Below, piece after piece: positions 43,925 to 51,479 of a stretch of 52,329 nt of DNA (the stretch's first letter is position 1; the number at the start of each line of letters is the position of its first letter). The DNA lies in assembly GCA_947588985.1 (NCBI GenBank), contig CANQBG010000008.1, positions 1-52,329 of the forward strand. Direction: 5' to 3'. Below the pieces are notes generated by a model that saw only the letters and a list, made by a program, of their open reading frames with translations, had not been told where the DNA came from and searched no databases. The stretch is from an uncultured Clostridia bacterium (lineage in GTDB: Bacteria > Bacillota > Clostridia > Christensenellales > Borkfalkiaceae). A program made the position numbers and the translations under genes.

Positions 43925-44917
43925 TCAGAGCTCGATCGAATATTTTTTGGTCCACGCGGCAAGCCGCTCGTCGATGAAATCCATGGGCGTCGCGTTGGTG
44001 AGGCCCTGCGATTCCACGCGCTGTCCGCCGCGGATGAAGGCGGATGTCACCGATTTGTTGATGCCGATACATTCCCCGTTGCGGTTGAACACCGGTCCGC
44101 CCGAGTCCCCCGGGTTGGAGGGCGCGGTGTAGACGAGGTCGCCCGAGTTCCCCTCATGCGTAAACTTGATGGTGCCGGGGATGGGTGCGAGCCCCATGGA
44201 GAAGGCGTTGCCGATGAGGATGACGTCGGCCCCCTGCTTCACGGCGGAATAATCGCGGATCCGCGGCACGACGACGGCCTTGGTGGGCAGTCCCCTCTCG
44301 AGTTGCAACAGCGCGAGGTCGTATTTCCCGTCGCTCGCGACGACATGTGCGTCGTATTGCTTGGAATCCTGTCCGAAGGATACCGCAACCGACGTGCAGA
44401 GCCGCCCGGCGGCCTCATCATAGACGACGTGCTCGTTCGTGAGGAGCAGGCCGTTTTTCGAAATGACGAAGCCCGTCCCGTTGGAATAGCCGACGACGCT
44501 CTGCGCGACCACCCGCACGACGCCGCATTGATACCGCTCGAAGAGGTCAGCGACCCACCCCTGCGAAGGGACCTCCACGGGGGGCTTGGGCTGCGCCGCC
44601 CGCGGGGCGCGCGGGATGATTTTGGGCGGATAGGAGGGGGGTGTCTCGGGCATGGGTGCCTTGTTTTCGATGAGACCGAAGGCCTCAAGGACTTTCGGCG
44701 TCACCCCCTCCATCCGAAGAATGCGCGCATACGAGAGGAACTGCTCGATCATGGCGTTTGCCTTGGCCCGCGCCATCACGGTGGGAGCGGAGAGCCGCAT
44801 CGCGTACAGGATATCGAGGATGGCGAGAACATCCTTCCTCGCCTCCTGCGCATTGCCCTGCTTGAGATAGGTCCTCGTCTCGGCATATAACTGTTTGAAC
44901 TTCAGCAGATCGTTCAT
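43925..44917 (-). CDS. Cytoplasmic trypsin-like serine protease with MIT-like N-terminal helices
   Basis: 330 residues. The catalytic triad is H163 (LLTNEHVV), D200 (KYDLALLQ) and S272 (NPGDSGGP), the pattern of HtrA/S1-type proteases, with no PDZ domain. There is no signal peptide or membrane anchor, which is unusual for the family and implies cytoplasmic action. Residues 1-82 form a helical domain related to that of the RuvB-like protein (FKQLYAETRTYLKQGNAQEA and APTVMARAKA), followed by a Pro-rich linker containing KAPMPETPPSYPP (about 86-118). It lies between the two AAA ATPase genes. The protease may process the coiled-coil proteins or another target when the ATPases deliver it (inference). 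Confidence 0.88.
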   Translation of the reverse strand: MNDLLKFKQLYAETRTYLKQGNAQEARKDVLAILDILYAMRLSAPTVMARAKANAMIEQFLSYARILRMEGVTPKVLEAFGLIENKAPMPETPPSYPPKIIPRAPRAAQPKPPVEVPSQGWVADLFERYQCGVVRVVAQSVVGYSNGTGFVISKNGLLLTNEHVVYDEAAGRLCTSVAVSFGQDSKQYDAHVVASDGKYDLALLQLERGLPTKAVVVPRIRDYSAVKQGADVILIGNAFSMGLAPIPGTIKFTHEGNSGDLVYTAPSNPGDSGGPVFNRNGECIGINKSVTSAFIRGGQRVESQGLTNATPMDFIDERLAAWTKKYSIEL

Positions 44918-44919
44918 CG

Positions 44920-46233
44920 TTACGGTTTGCTCTCCTTATTGGCACCTTTCCTCGCTTCCAGCGCCGCCTTTTCGCGGTCGAGCGCTTCCAACCAACGGAC
45001 GACGTGCCCGGGGAGCTCCTCCCCTGCCGCTCTCGCCGCATAGGCCTTGGGCCTGTACTGTTCGAGATACTCGAAGAGATCCATGCTCGCGCTGTAGGCG
45101 TCGAACTCAAACAGCATCTTGTCGGTGATGGAATTGATATAGCGTTGGATGACGTATTCGCAGTCCTGCTGCGTCACATAGGGATCGACGGGCGCCACGC
45201 CCTTATTTGCCGCGAGGATCTCCCGGTTGAGCGGGCGGTTGACGATCTGCCGGCAGACGGCCTTGATGTCCGCCCCCGAATAGCCGTCGAAGAGATCGAC
45301 GAGCCAATCGATGGTGACGTCGGGCGCGCAGGGCACGTCCACCCGCTTCTTGACGGAGGGATCCTTGCCGAGCGCGAGGGCGATGAGCTTACGGCGCGCA
45401 TCGGGGTCGGGAAGAGGGACGTAGATCTGCGTATCGAATCTTCCGCCGCGCTTTACGGCGCTGTCGAGGGCCCACGGGCGGTTGGTCGCCGCCACGATGA
45501 TGCGGATCTGCCCCTCTTTTACGCCCGAAGTGAAGCCGTCCATATTGGTGAGCAGCGTGGTGAGCTGTTCCTTGGTATGGCGGGATTCATCGTCGTCGCG
45601 GCTGGCGGCGATGGCGTCGATCTCATCGAAGAAGATGATACAGCGATCGTATTTTTTGGCCTGTTCAAAGACGGAGGCGATGATCTTGGCGCCGTCGCCC
45701 ACGAGGTTGGCCATGACGTCCTTGATCTGCACGACGGCGATCTTGCAGCCGAGCTGCCCCGCGAGGCACTTCACGATGTGCGTCTTGCCCGTGCCGGGAG
45801 GGCCGTAGAGCAAGATCTGAAGCCCCATGTCGCTCCGATATTTGTGATAGATGTGCGTATATTTGGGGTTGAGGGGCGCAAAGACGTTCAGCACGAATTC
45901 CTTGCGCACCTCGTAAAGGCCGGCAACGTCGTTGAGCGTGAGCTTGGGGACCTCGGCCGAGAACCAATCGGTGGAGGCGATGGCATTGCCCCCATCCGGA
46001 GCGGTCTTTTTGGGAACCGTTACTGCGGCATCCGCCAACTGTTCACGGATCTTTGCGGTGACGGAGGCATAGCGCGTCTTGAGCGCATCCGGCACGCCCT
46101 CGCGCGCGACCTCCCGCTCACCGATCTCGATGATCTTTCTGCCGATCCGGATCGCCGTCTGCATGTCACCGCTCTTGACCGCTTGATTATAAGCCTTGAT
46201 GTAATCGTTGAAGGCATCCATGGTAGTTGCCAT
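44920..46233 (-). CDS. Vps4/katanin-like AAA ATPase with N-terminal MIT-like domain
   Basis: 437 residues; ATG with AGGAGG. Residues 1-68 form a three-helix MIT-like domain (FNDYIKAYNQAVKSGDMQTA, IGRKIIEIGEREVA, ALKTRYASVTAKIREQLADA). The AAA core has GPPGTGKT (144-151), IIFFDEIDAIAASR (199-212), sensor AATNRP (248-253) and the arginine-finger loop RGGRFD (262-267). It continues with a Vps4-like helical lid (YSGADIKAVCRQIV) and a C-terminal helix region. Vps4 disassembles ESCRT-III filaments after its MIT domain binds their tails. Two coiled-coil protein genes precede this one in the same operon, which is the expected substrate arrangement. A proteasomal or FtsH-type ATPase is less likely because no such partner domain is present. 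Confidence 0.82.
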   Translation of the reverse strand: MATTMDAFNDYIKAYNQAVKSGDMQTAIRIGRKIIEIGEREVAREGVPDALKTRYASVTAKIREQLADAAVTVPKKTAPDGGNAIASTDWFSAEVPKLTLNDVAGLYEVRKEFVLNVFAPLNPKYTHIYHKYRSDMGLQILLYGPPGTGKTHIVKCLAGQLGCKIAVVQIKDVMANLVGDGAKIIASVFEQAKKYDRCIIFFDEIDAIAASRDDDESRHTKEQLTTLLTNMDGFTSGVKEGQIRIIVAATNRPWALDSAVKRGGRFDTQIYVPLPDPDARRKLIALALGKDPSVKKRVDVPCAPDVTIDWLVDLFDGYSGADIKAVCRQIVNRPLNREILAANKGVAPVDPYVTQQDCEYVIQRYINSITDKMLFEFDAYSASMDLFEYLEQYRPKAYAARAAGEELPGHVVRWLEALDREKAALEARKGANKESKP

Positions 46234-46247
46234 GATTTATCCTCCTA

Positions 46248-46934
46248 TCAGCCCTTTCTCTTCTCTTCGTCCATCGCCGCGATGATCTCGTCCACGTCGG
46301 TCGCGCCGTTGCCTGCTCCTGCGATTTGTTCTGCCGTGGCGGGTGTAGTATTCACGGGAGCTGCGACCATGCCGGACACGACGCCCGCTGCAAGACGCGC
46401 ATCCCGTGCGGCCTTCTCGGCCTCGAGGCGCTGCCTGTGTTTGGGATCCGCGGCCGCTTCTTTGGCATTGGTGCTGGTCAAATTTGCGAAGAAATCGGGA
46501 TTGTAGTTGGACTTCACTTGCCCGCGCAGTTCTTGCCGCATCTCGTGCAGGGAGAGGCGCGCCTTATCGAGCTCGGAACGGAAGGACTTCACGGACTTGC
46601 CGATCTTCTTGAAGTTGGGGGATGCGGAAAGGAGCCCCTTGCAGGCCTTTACGGCAGCGGGCAGCGTAGAGAGCTCCCCGAGGACGGCCGCAAGCGTAGC
46701 CTGTTGCAGGACCTGACGGTAGAGCGAATCGAGGTCGGCCACGATCTCGTCGTTTTCCACCTTCTCTTCTATCAGCTGGTTGGAATATTCGTCATCGCCG
46801 TTTTTGGCCGCTTCGTCGATCCATTCCGTGTAGAGCCCGGAGAGCGCGCGGAGCTTATCGGCTACCTGTTTGAAGGTGTTGAGCGATTCCGAAACCTTTT
46901 GCAGTTGTTTCTGCTTTTTCTGTGCTTCTGTCAT
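46248..46934 (-). CDS. Coiled-coil protein, possible ESCRT-III/Snf7-like filament subunit
   Basis: 228 residues, predicted almost all helix, with an AAGGAG ribosome site. A long N-terminal hairpin (1-85) leads to AVKACKGLLSASPNFKKIGK (95-114) and SVKSFRSELDKARLSLHEMR (114-133). This resembles the helix-3/4 pattern of CHMP2/CHMP3-type proteins (Met/Lys-rich, KI..M..F......A....E). An Ala/Lys-rich linker follows, ending in the isolated acidic-amphipathic tail ATDVDEIIAAMDEEKRKG (211-228), like a MIT-interacting motif. It lies 14 bases upstream of the Vps4-like gene. The assignment is by pattern, not by a strong motif. PspA-like or generic coiled coil are the alternatives. Confidence 0.55.
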   Translation of the reverse strand: MTEAQKKQKQLQKVSESLNTFKQVADKLRALSGLYTEWIDEAAKNGDDEYSNQLIEEKVENDEIVADLDSLYRQVLQQATLAAVLGELSTLPAAVKACKGLLSASPNFKKIGKSVKSFRSELDKARLSLHEMRQELRGQVKSNYNPDFFANLTSTNAKEAAADPKHRQRLEAEKAARDARLAAGVVSGMVAAPVNTTPATAEQIAGAGNGATDVDEIIAAMDEEKRKG

Positions 46935-46996
46935 TGTTTTATTCTCCTTAATAATTTTTCAAATTCTATGCGCGCGAGCGCTGTTCGCCATACGGT

Positions 46997-47683
46997 TTAG
47001 CTGTGAAGCGTTGCGGAATTTTCGGCCTGCGCCGTCTCGGGAAGATCGACGACTTCCACATCATCGTCGACATCCAGATCGCCCATCTCGGCTCTCATCC
47101 GTGCATCTTCATCCATTTGGCTATGCCCGGTCAACCGATCGGTCTCGGCCTGTATCGTTTCGGCAATCTTTTGCTGGTTGGCACGTTGTTCCCGGTTATA
47201 CTCGTAATCCTTATCGATGATGTTCCAACGCTGCATTTGTTTGACGAAGTCAGCATCGAGCTCATCCAACAAAGCCAAAAGCATTTGATATTTATTTTGA
47301 TTGCCCGCAAGCCGCTTGAACTTTCTTGCAGGAAGTTTATAGACGATATACCAATATTTATTGAAGTCTGCCAACGTCTCCAAAAGACTGAGCAGTTCAT
47401 CCAACCTGAGACTGATGGTATCATAAACCAAGATTACCTGCTTTTTTCTCTCAAGCTCTTCCTGCCGCGCTTTATAAACTCTGTAAATTCTGCGCTGCTC
47501 CTCGACGGTAGTCGCTTTCTTGTATTGCCGAAACAAATCATCGATGGTTTGTTGCAGGACTTCTGCCTCTTGGAGGAATTTCTGTTGCCTGCTATTGCTG
47601 CTTGCTTGGCAATCTATCACCATCTGCGTCTCTTGTTGGGCCCATTTCTCAAAGGGCGCCGGCCTTCCCGTTTCTTTACTCAT
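46997..47683 (-). CDS. Second coiled-coil protein, possible ESCRT-III-like subunit
   Basis: 228 residues, with a long helical hairpin: FLQEAEVLQQTIDDLFRQYK, QRRIYRVYKARQEELERKKQ, then YDTISLRLDELLSLLETLAD and helices to about 170. It ends in an acidic tail (DLDVDDDVEVVDLPE) rather than a clear MIT-interacting motif. Size and helix order match the preceding and following genes' products and Snf7-type proteins. Its DNA is clearly more A/T-rich (about 38% G+C in a counted line) than the rest of the operon, suggesting separate acquisition or turnover. The ribosome site AAGGAG is 11 bases from the ATG. Confidence 0.5.
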   Translation of the reverse strand: MSKETGRPAPFEKWAQQETQMVIDCQASSNSRQQKFLQEAEVLQQTIDDLFRQYKKATTVEEQRRIYRVYKARQEELERKKQVILVYDTISLRLDELLSLLETLADFNKYWYIVYKLPARKFKRLAGNQNKYQMLLALLDELDADFVKQMQRWNIIDKDYEYNREQRANQQKIAETIQAETDRLTGHSQMDEDARMRAEMGDLDVDDDVEVVDLPETAQAENSATLHS

Positions 47684-47723
47684 AGATATCTATTCTCCTT
47701 CAAAAAATTTTCAGATTTTTATG

Positions 47724-48392
47724 TTACGCCTCGCTCGGCGGAGCGGAGAGCTTCAAGAGCGGCGCAACGCACTTGAACACCCCGATCAACCCGGTCGCCA
47801 TGGAGACCGCTTGCGACAGGATGGCGGAATGCGCGGCGATCGCCAACTGCATGCACAGATCCTTCAGGCTCTTTGCCGCATCCTGCGCCGACGCCTCGAC
47901 GCTTTCGGCCGACTCCATCACGTAGAGATAGTTGTAGTAGTTCAGGCAATAGCCTTTCTCGTATTTCAGGGATTGCTCCACGAGCTCCTTCGAACACTTC
48001 TCGATGGCCTTTGTCGCCCGCTTGCATTCCCGGGCGACCTTCTTCGGATCCAAACGCGCGTCGCCCGCCTTCGCCGCCTGCAAGACGGCGTCGCGGATAT
48101 GATCGAGGTGCTTCATGGTGTCCTCGCGGACTTCTTCGAACCCGATCTTCGCCTCTAAGACTTCGTCTATCTTCCGTTCGATTTCCTCCGTGGGCCTACC
48201 TGCCTCGAGCGCGACCCGATAGTCCTCCTCCACCCGATCCCGCCACCGATTGGCGATCACGACGGCAAACCGAAAATGGATCTCGGTCCGCACGCGAAGG
48301 AGATCGGCCGCAAGGAAGGCCTCCTGCCCTTTCCGCTTGCCTTTTTCGCTGTTCTGTTGGGACGATGTCGTCTCGTTTGGATCGGCCATCAT
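47724..48392 (-). CDS. Helical protein of unknown function with hydrophobic C-terminus
   Basis: 222 residues from the first of two consecutive ATGs (48392 and 48389), after AAAGGAGG. The second ATG has better spacing, so the true start is uncertain by one codon. The protein is mostly helical (FRFAVVIANRWRDRVEEDYR, IERKIDEVLEAKIGFEEVRE, DPKKVARECKRATKAIEKCS). The last about 40 residues are hydrophobic (AIAAHSAILSQAVSMATGLI, then GVFKCVAPLLKL), possibly a membrane-associating amphipathic helix. No catalytic motif is recognised. The longer frame continuing upstream overlaps the preceding gene and lacks a ribosome site, so it was rejected. Confidence 0.65.
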   Translation of the reverse strand: MMADPNETTSSQQNSEKGKRKGQEAFLAADLLRVRTEIHFRFAVVIANRWRDRVEEDYRVALEAGRPTEEIERKIDEVLEAKIGFEEVREDTMKHLDHIRDAVLQAAKAGDARLDPKKVARECKRATKAIEKCSKELVEQSLKYEKGYCLNYYNYLYVMESAESVEASAQDAAKSLKDLCMQLAIAAHSAILSQAVSMATGLIGVFKCVAPLLKLSAPPSEA

Positions 48393-48402
48393 CTTCCTCC
48401 TT

Positions 48403-49119
48403 TCAAGATTGCGCCGGGAGACCGGAACTCGGCGGGATGGGGATATAGTGAATGAGCTTGATCGCGCCGACGACGAATCCGCATCGGGTGCCCGCTTCGA
48501 CGAACTCCAAATAGGCGTCATCCTCCCGGAGGGCCTCGTTGAGCGCGGCTTCATACTCCATCGCACTCGCAAATTCGCGGTCTGCAAGTTTCATCGCCGC
48601 GCCCTTGATATACGTGAGCGCTTCCTCCTTGAGGAACTGCCCCACGCCGAAGGCCCCGCGATCCGACTGCTTTTCCCAAAAGTAATAGGTGGCGCCGCTC
48701 TCCGTCCATGCGTACTTCGGAGGGACCCAGCCCCGCAGCCGTTCGACGAAGTCCCTTTCCGTGACTTTCTCGAAGGCGACATGCACGGTGCCCTGGATCT
48801 TGGCATGGCACTGCGGGCAGGTGATCGGCCCGATGCCCCAATTGAAATCGAATTCTCGGCCGCCCGTCGGGAAGAACTGCAATTCCACGCGCGCATTTTC
48901 CTGTTTCCATGCGCCGTATTTGAACTTTCCCCCCTCCTTCCGATAGGACAGGAGCACGACGGAATCGTAGCCGAGCTGCTGGCCGCAGACTTCCGCCGTC
49001 TTTCCCCCGGCCGTGGCCAGCCAATGATATTCGCTGTTCCCCCGCTGTGCCTCCGCGCTCGTCCAATCGAGGTCGGCAAAGGCCGCGAGGAACTCTTTTT
49101 GGAAAGAAATGGTCTGCAT
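48403..49119 (-). CDS. Unknown protein, first gene of the ESCRT-like/AAA unit
   Basis: 238 residues. The N-terminal half is alpha/beta (FLAAFADLDWTSAEAQRGNS, GYDSVVLLSYRKEGGKFKYG, VELQFFPTGGREFDFNWGIG) and carries a single CPQCH that may be half of a zinc site. The C-terminal half includes YAWTESGATYYFWEKQSDRG and a helical segment. There is no signal peptide or membrane span. I do not recognise a family. It is the promoter-proximal gene, with a TTGACA/TATAAT promoter only about 20-48 bases upstream, so the leader is very short. Its position suggests a recognition or scaffold role, but this is only context. Confidence 0.65.
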   Translation of the reverse strand: MQTISFQKEFLAAFADLDWTSAEAQRGNSEYHWLATAGGKTAEVCGQQLGYDSVVLLSYRKEGGKFKYGAWKQENARVELQFFPTGGREFDFNWGIGPITCPQCHAKIQGTVHVAFEKVTERDFVERLRGWVPPKYAWTESGATYYFWEKQSDRGAFGVGQFLKEEALTYIKGAAMKLADREFASAMEYEAALNEALREDDAYLEFVEAGTRCGFVVGAIKLIHYIPIPPSSGLPAQS

Positions 49120-49137
49120 CGTTTACCCCGTTATTCA

Positions 49138-49167
49138 ATTATACTATACCCACCGCGGCTTTGTCAA
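49138..49167 (-). promoter_or_regulatory. Promoter of the ESCRT-like/AAA unit
   Basis: Minus-strand TTGACA (49162-49167), 18 bases, TATAAT (49138-49143). The stretch from here to the terminator at 49362 is poly-pyrimidine and GC-rich DNA with no convincing gene, and I see nothing further in it. Confidence 0.85.
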
Positions 49168-49361
49168 TAACATGAAATAACTTTTTTTTCCCTGTTTTCC
49201 CCAAAATTCCCTTTCTTTTTGCCTTTTTGAATCGAACGGAACAGCCTTCCCTTGGGGGCGGGGCGCAATCTTAAGCGTTCGCGCGCGCGGGGCGGACGCC
49301 TTTTCAGCGGAAAAATGATACCACAAAGGCGGCGCGATCCCGTCTTAAAATTTGCGACAAT

Positions 49362-49389
49362 AAAAGAAAACCCGGAAAACATTCCGGGT
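49362..49389 (-). terminator. Terminator after rubredoxin
   Basis: Eight-base-pair stem ACCCGGAA/TTCCGGGT, loop TGTT, then TTTCTTTT on the minus strand. A second GC-rich hairpin (about 49402-49437) lies between it and the rubredoxin stop codon. Confidence 0.87.
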
Positions 49390-49437
49390 CCCCTCTAAAG
49401 CGCGGGCATGCAGGGCGCATGCGGGCGCGTGCGCCCG

Positions 49438-49596
49438 TCATTCGGCGCTGAATTCTTCCTTGCCGACGCCGCAGAGCGGGCAGGTGAAGTCGTCGGGGAT
49501 GTCCTCCCACTTGGTGCCGGGCGCGATGCCGTTGTCGGGATCGCCCGCCGCCTCGTCGTACTCATACCCGCAGACGTCGCAGATATACTTTGCCAT
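49438..49596 (-). CDS. Rubredoxin
   Basis: 52 residues, the classic length. The Fe(Cys)4 site is formed by CDVCG near the N-terminus and CPLCG near the C-terminus, with the usual [16 protein letters not shown] and [10 protein letters not shown]. It is a small cytoplasmic one-electron carrier. It lies 47 bases downstream of the flavodiiron protein gene, its usual redox partner for reducing O2 or NO in anaerobes, and the two are most likely co-transcribed. The start ATG has AAGGAGG upstream. Confidence 0.96.
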   Translation of the reverse strand: MAKYICDVCGYEYDEAAGDPDNGIAPGTKWEDIPDDFTCPLCGVGKEEFSAE

Positions 49597-49643
49597 ATTT
49601 GTTTCCTCCTTTTGAGATTTCCGAGTTAAGATTTCCGAGATTT

Positions 49644-50855
49644 TTACTGTGCCGCGTCCGCAAAGAAGTCGTCCGCGACGGCGCGGGCAAGCTCTTTGAG
49701 CGCGGCGTAGCTCTCTTCCTTCACGGCGGAGAGCACCGTGACCGTCTCCCCCGCCTTGCGCATGTTCTTCATCGAGGAGAGCGTCTCCTCCATGAGCGCG
49801 CCCGCCTGCGGCGACCAGCTCCCGTTCTCGACGAGGGCATAGCATTTGTTCTGCATAAAGTGCGCCTTGAGGTCGGAAAGCAGGGCCTCCATCGAGAGGA
49901 ATACGCCGTTGTTATACGTCGTCGAGCAGAACACGAGATGGGAGTAGCGGAAGGCCTCGGAGAGTAGATCCGAGACATGGGTATGGGAGACGTCGTATAC
50001 CTTCACGGGAACGCCCCTTTCTGCGAGCTCCCCCGCGACGATCTCCGCGGCGTTTTGCGTGTGCCCGTAGACGGAGGCATAGAACACGACGGCCCCCTTC
50101 TCCTCGGGCAGATATTTGCTCCACACGTCGTATTTTTGCAGGATCCACGCAAGGTCTTTGCGCCAGACGGGCCCGTGCAGCGGACAGATCGTTTGGATTT
50201 GCAGCGCGGAGGCCTTTTTGAGCACGTTTTGCACCTGAATGCCGTATTTCCCGACGATGTTGAAGTAGTACCGCCGCGCATCATCCAAAAAGTCGCGCTC
50301 GAAGTGAACTTCGTCGGCAAAAATCGAACCGCCGAGCGCGCCGAACGTCCCGAAGGCGTCGGCCGAGAAGAGGATGCCCTCCTCGGGAATGTAGCTCATC
50401 ATCACTTCGGGCCAGTGCACCATGGGGGCCGCGAGAAAGCGAATTGTGCGGCTTCCCACGGACATGGTATCCCCGTCTTTGACGACGCGCACGTTTTTCT
50501 CCGAAAACGGGAAGTAGTTTTTGAGCATCTGCGCCGTCTTGGGGCTGACGACAAGCTCCGCTGCGGGATAGGTCTCTACAAGGCGGAGAAGGCTCGCGGA
50601 GTGGTCGGGTTCCATGTGGTGGACGACGACAAAGTCGAGCGGTCTGCCGCCGAGCGCGGCCTCGAGATTCTCGAAAAATCCCTCCGCAACGGCGCTGTCC
50701 ACCGTGTCGAAGAGCACCGTCTTTTCGTCGAGCAAGAGGTAGGAATTATAGGAGACCCCCCGCGGCACGGGGAAAGCGCTCTCGAAGAGGGCGATGCGGC
50801 GGTCGTTTCCGCCGAGATAGAAAAGTTGCTTCGTGATGGCTTTTACATTGTGCAT
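49644..50855 (-). CDS. Flavodiiron protein (FprA/A-type oxygen or NO reductase)
   Basis: 403 residues from ATG 50855 ([18 protein letters not shown]). The metallo-beta-lactamase domain carries the di-iron ligands H80-M-E82-P-D84-H85, H147, D166 and H227. From about 252 a flavodoxin domain binds FMN ([33 protein letters not shown]). It is a soluble enzyme that reduces O2 to water or NO to N2O with electrons from rubredoxin, which is encoded next. It protects anaerobes from traces of oxygen. The promoter at 50878-50906 is nearly consensus. Class A: no extra C-terminal rubredoxin or flavin reductase domain is fused. Confidence 0.95.
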   Translation of the reverse strand: MHNVKAITKQLFYLGGNDRRIALFESAFPVPRGVSYNSYLLLDEKTVLFDTVDSAVAEGFFENLEAALGGRPLDFVVVHHMEPDHSASLLRLVETYPAAELVVSPKTAQMLKNYFPFSEKNVRVVKDGDTMSVGSRTIRFLAAPMVHWPEVMMSYIPEEGILFSADAFGTFGALGGSIFADEVHFERDFLDDARRYYFNIVGKYGIQVQNVLKKASALQIQTICPLHGPVWRKDLAWILQKYDVWSKYLPEEKGAVVFYASVYGHTQNAAEIVAGELAERGVPVKVYDVSHTHVSDLLSEAFRYSHLVFCSTTYNNGVFLSMEALLSDLKAHFMQNKCYALVENGSWSPQAGALMEETLSSMKNMRKAGETVTVLSAVKEESYAALKELARAVADDFFADAAQ

Positions 50856-50877
50856 GAAAGATACCTCGTATGAGGGA

Positions 50878-50906
50878 ATTATACCACAGTTTGCCGCGCT
50901 TGGCAA
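50878..50906 (-). promoter_or_regulatory. Promoter of the flavodiiron-rubredoxin operon
   Basis: Minus-strand TTGCCA (50901-50906), a 17-base spacer and TATAAT (50878-50883). Confidence 0.87.
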
Positions 50907-51042
50907 GGATGTGATCGCAAAAAATCAAAAAATCGCGGCGGTATAAAAATTCGACGGCGGGGCAACAATAGAGAGGCGGTGAGCAAAGCAGGGCCCCGTT
51001 ACATAGTATGATAGCGGGGACGGCTCACCAAGGAGAAAGACG

Positions 51043-51396
51043 ATGCAAGTCAGACGCGGAGAACTCTATTATGCGGACCTCTCCCCCGTCGTCGGGAGCG
51101 AGCAGGGCGGGATCCGCCCCGTCCTCGTCGTGCAAAACGACACGGGAAACAAGTATTCCCCCACGGTGATCGCGGCCGCCGTGACGAGCAAGATCCACAA
51201 GGCCCGCCTCCCCACGCACATCGAACTGCCGCAGGCATTCGGACTGCAAAAGGATTCGGTAATTCTCCTCGAGCAGATCCGCACCATCGATAAAAAGCGG
51301 CTGATGTCGCGCATCGGGGAGCTCTCGGCGGCCACCATGTCTAAGGTCAACCGTGCGATCCTCATCTCCCTCGGCTTCGGGGAGCAGTTGAACTGA
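51043..51396 (+). CDS. mazF: MazF/NdoA (PemK-like) mRNA endoribonuclease toxin
   Basis: 117 residues; ATG with an AAGGAG ribosome site. It is full length for the chromosomal NdoA type, with [50 protein letters not shown] and [13 protein letters not shown] all conserved. MazF cleaves single-stranded mRNA at short motifs, and a dimer forms the active site. No antitoxin gene precedes it: 50884-51042 holds no ribbon-helix-helix ORF. In many Clostridia the NdoA gene stands alone or follows alr, so a distant or absent antitoxin is possible. It has its own terminator at 51403-51437. No clear promoter was found. Confidence 0.93.
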   Translation: MQVRRGELYYADLSPVVGSEQGGIRPVLVVQNDTGNKYSPTVIAAAVTSKIHKARLPTHIELPQAFGLQKDSVILLEQIRTIDKKRLMSRIGELSAATMSKVNRAILISLGFGEQLN

Positions 51397-51402
51397 AAAA
51401 TT

Positions 51403-51437
51403 CCGCCCCGCAATCTGTTTGCCGGGCGGTTTTTTTG
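51403..51437 (+). terminator. Terminator after mazF
   Basis: Stem CCGCCC/GGGCGG (51403-51408 and 51424-51429), extended inside by GCAA/TTGC, then seven Ts. Confidence 0.9.
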
Positions 51438-51479
51438 GAAATTCCGCCCCCAAACGCCCATACGCCCGCACCGTGAGAC

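Noticed and set aside
47724-48587. Longer version of the 222-residue protein starting at 48587
   Set aside because: The extra 65 residues overlap the upstream gene, are Arg/Ser-rich like an out-of-frame translation, and lack a ribosome site; AAAGGAGG precedes the ATG pair at 48392/48389.
12488-49119. Integrated phage or transposon carrying the block
   Set aside because: No integrase, transposase, tRNA-adjacent repeat or phage structural gene was seen at either edge.
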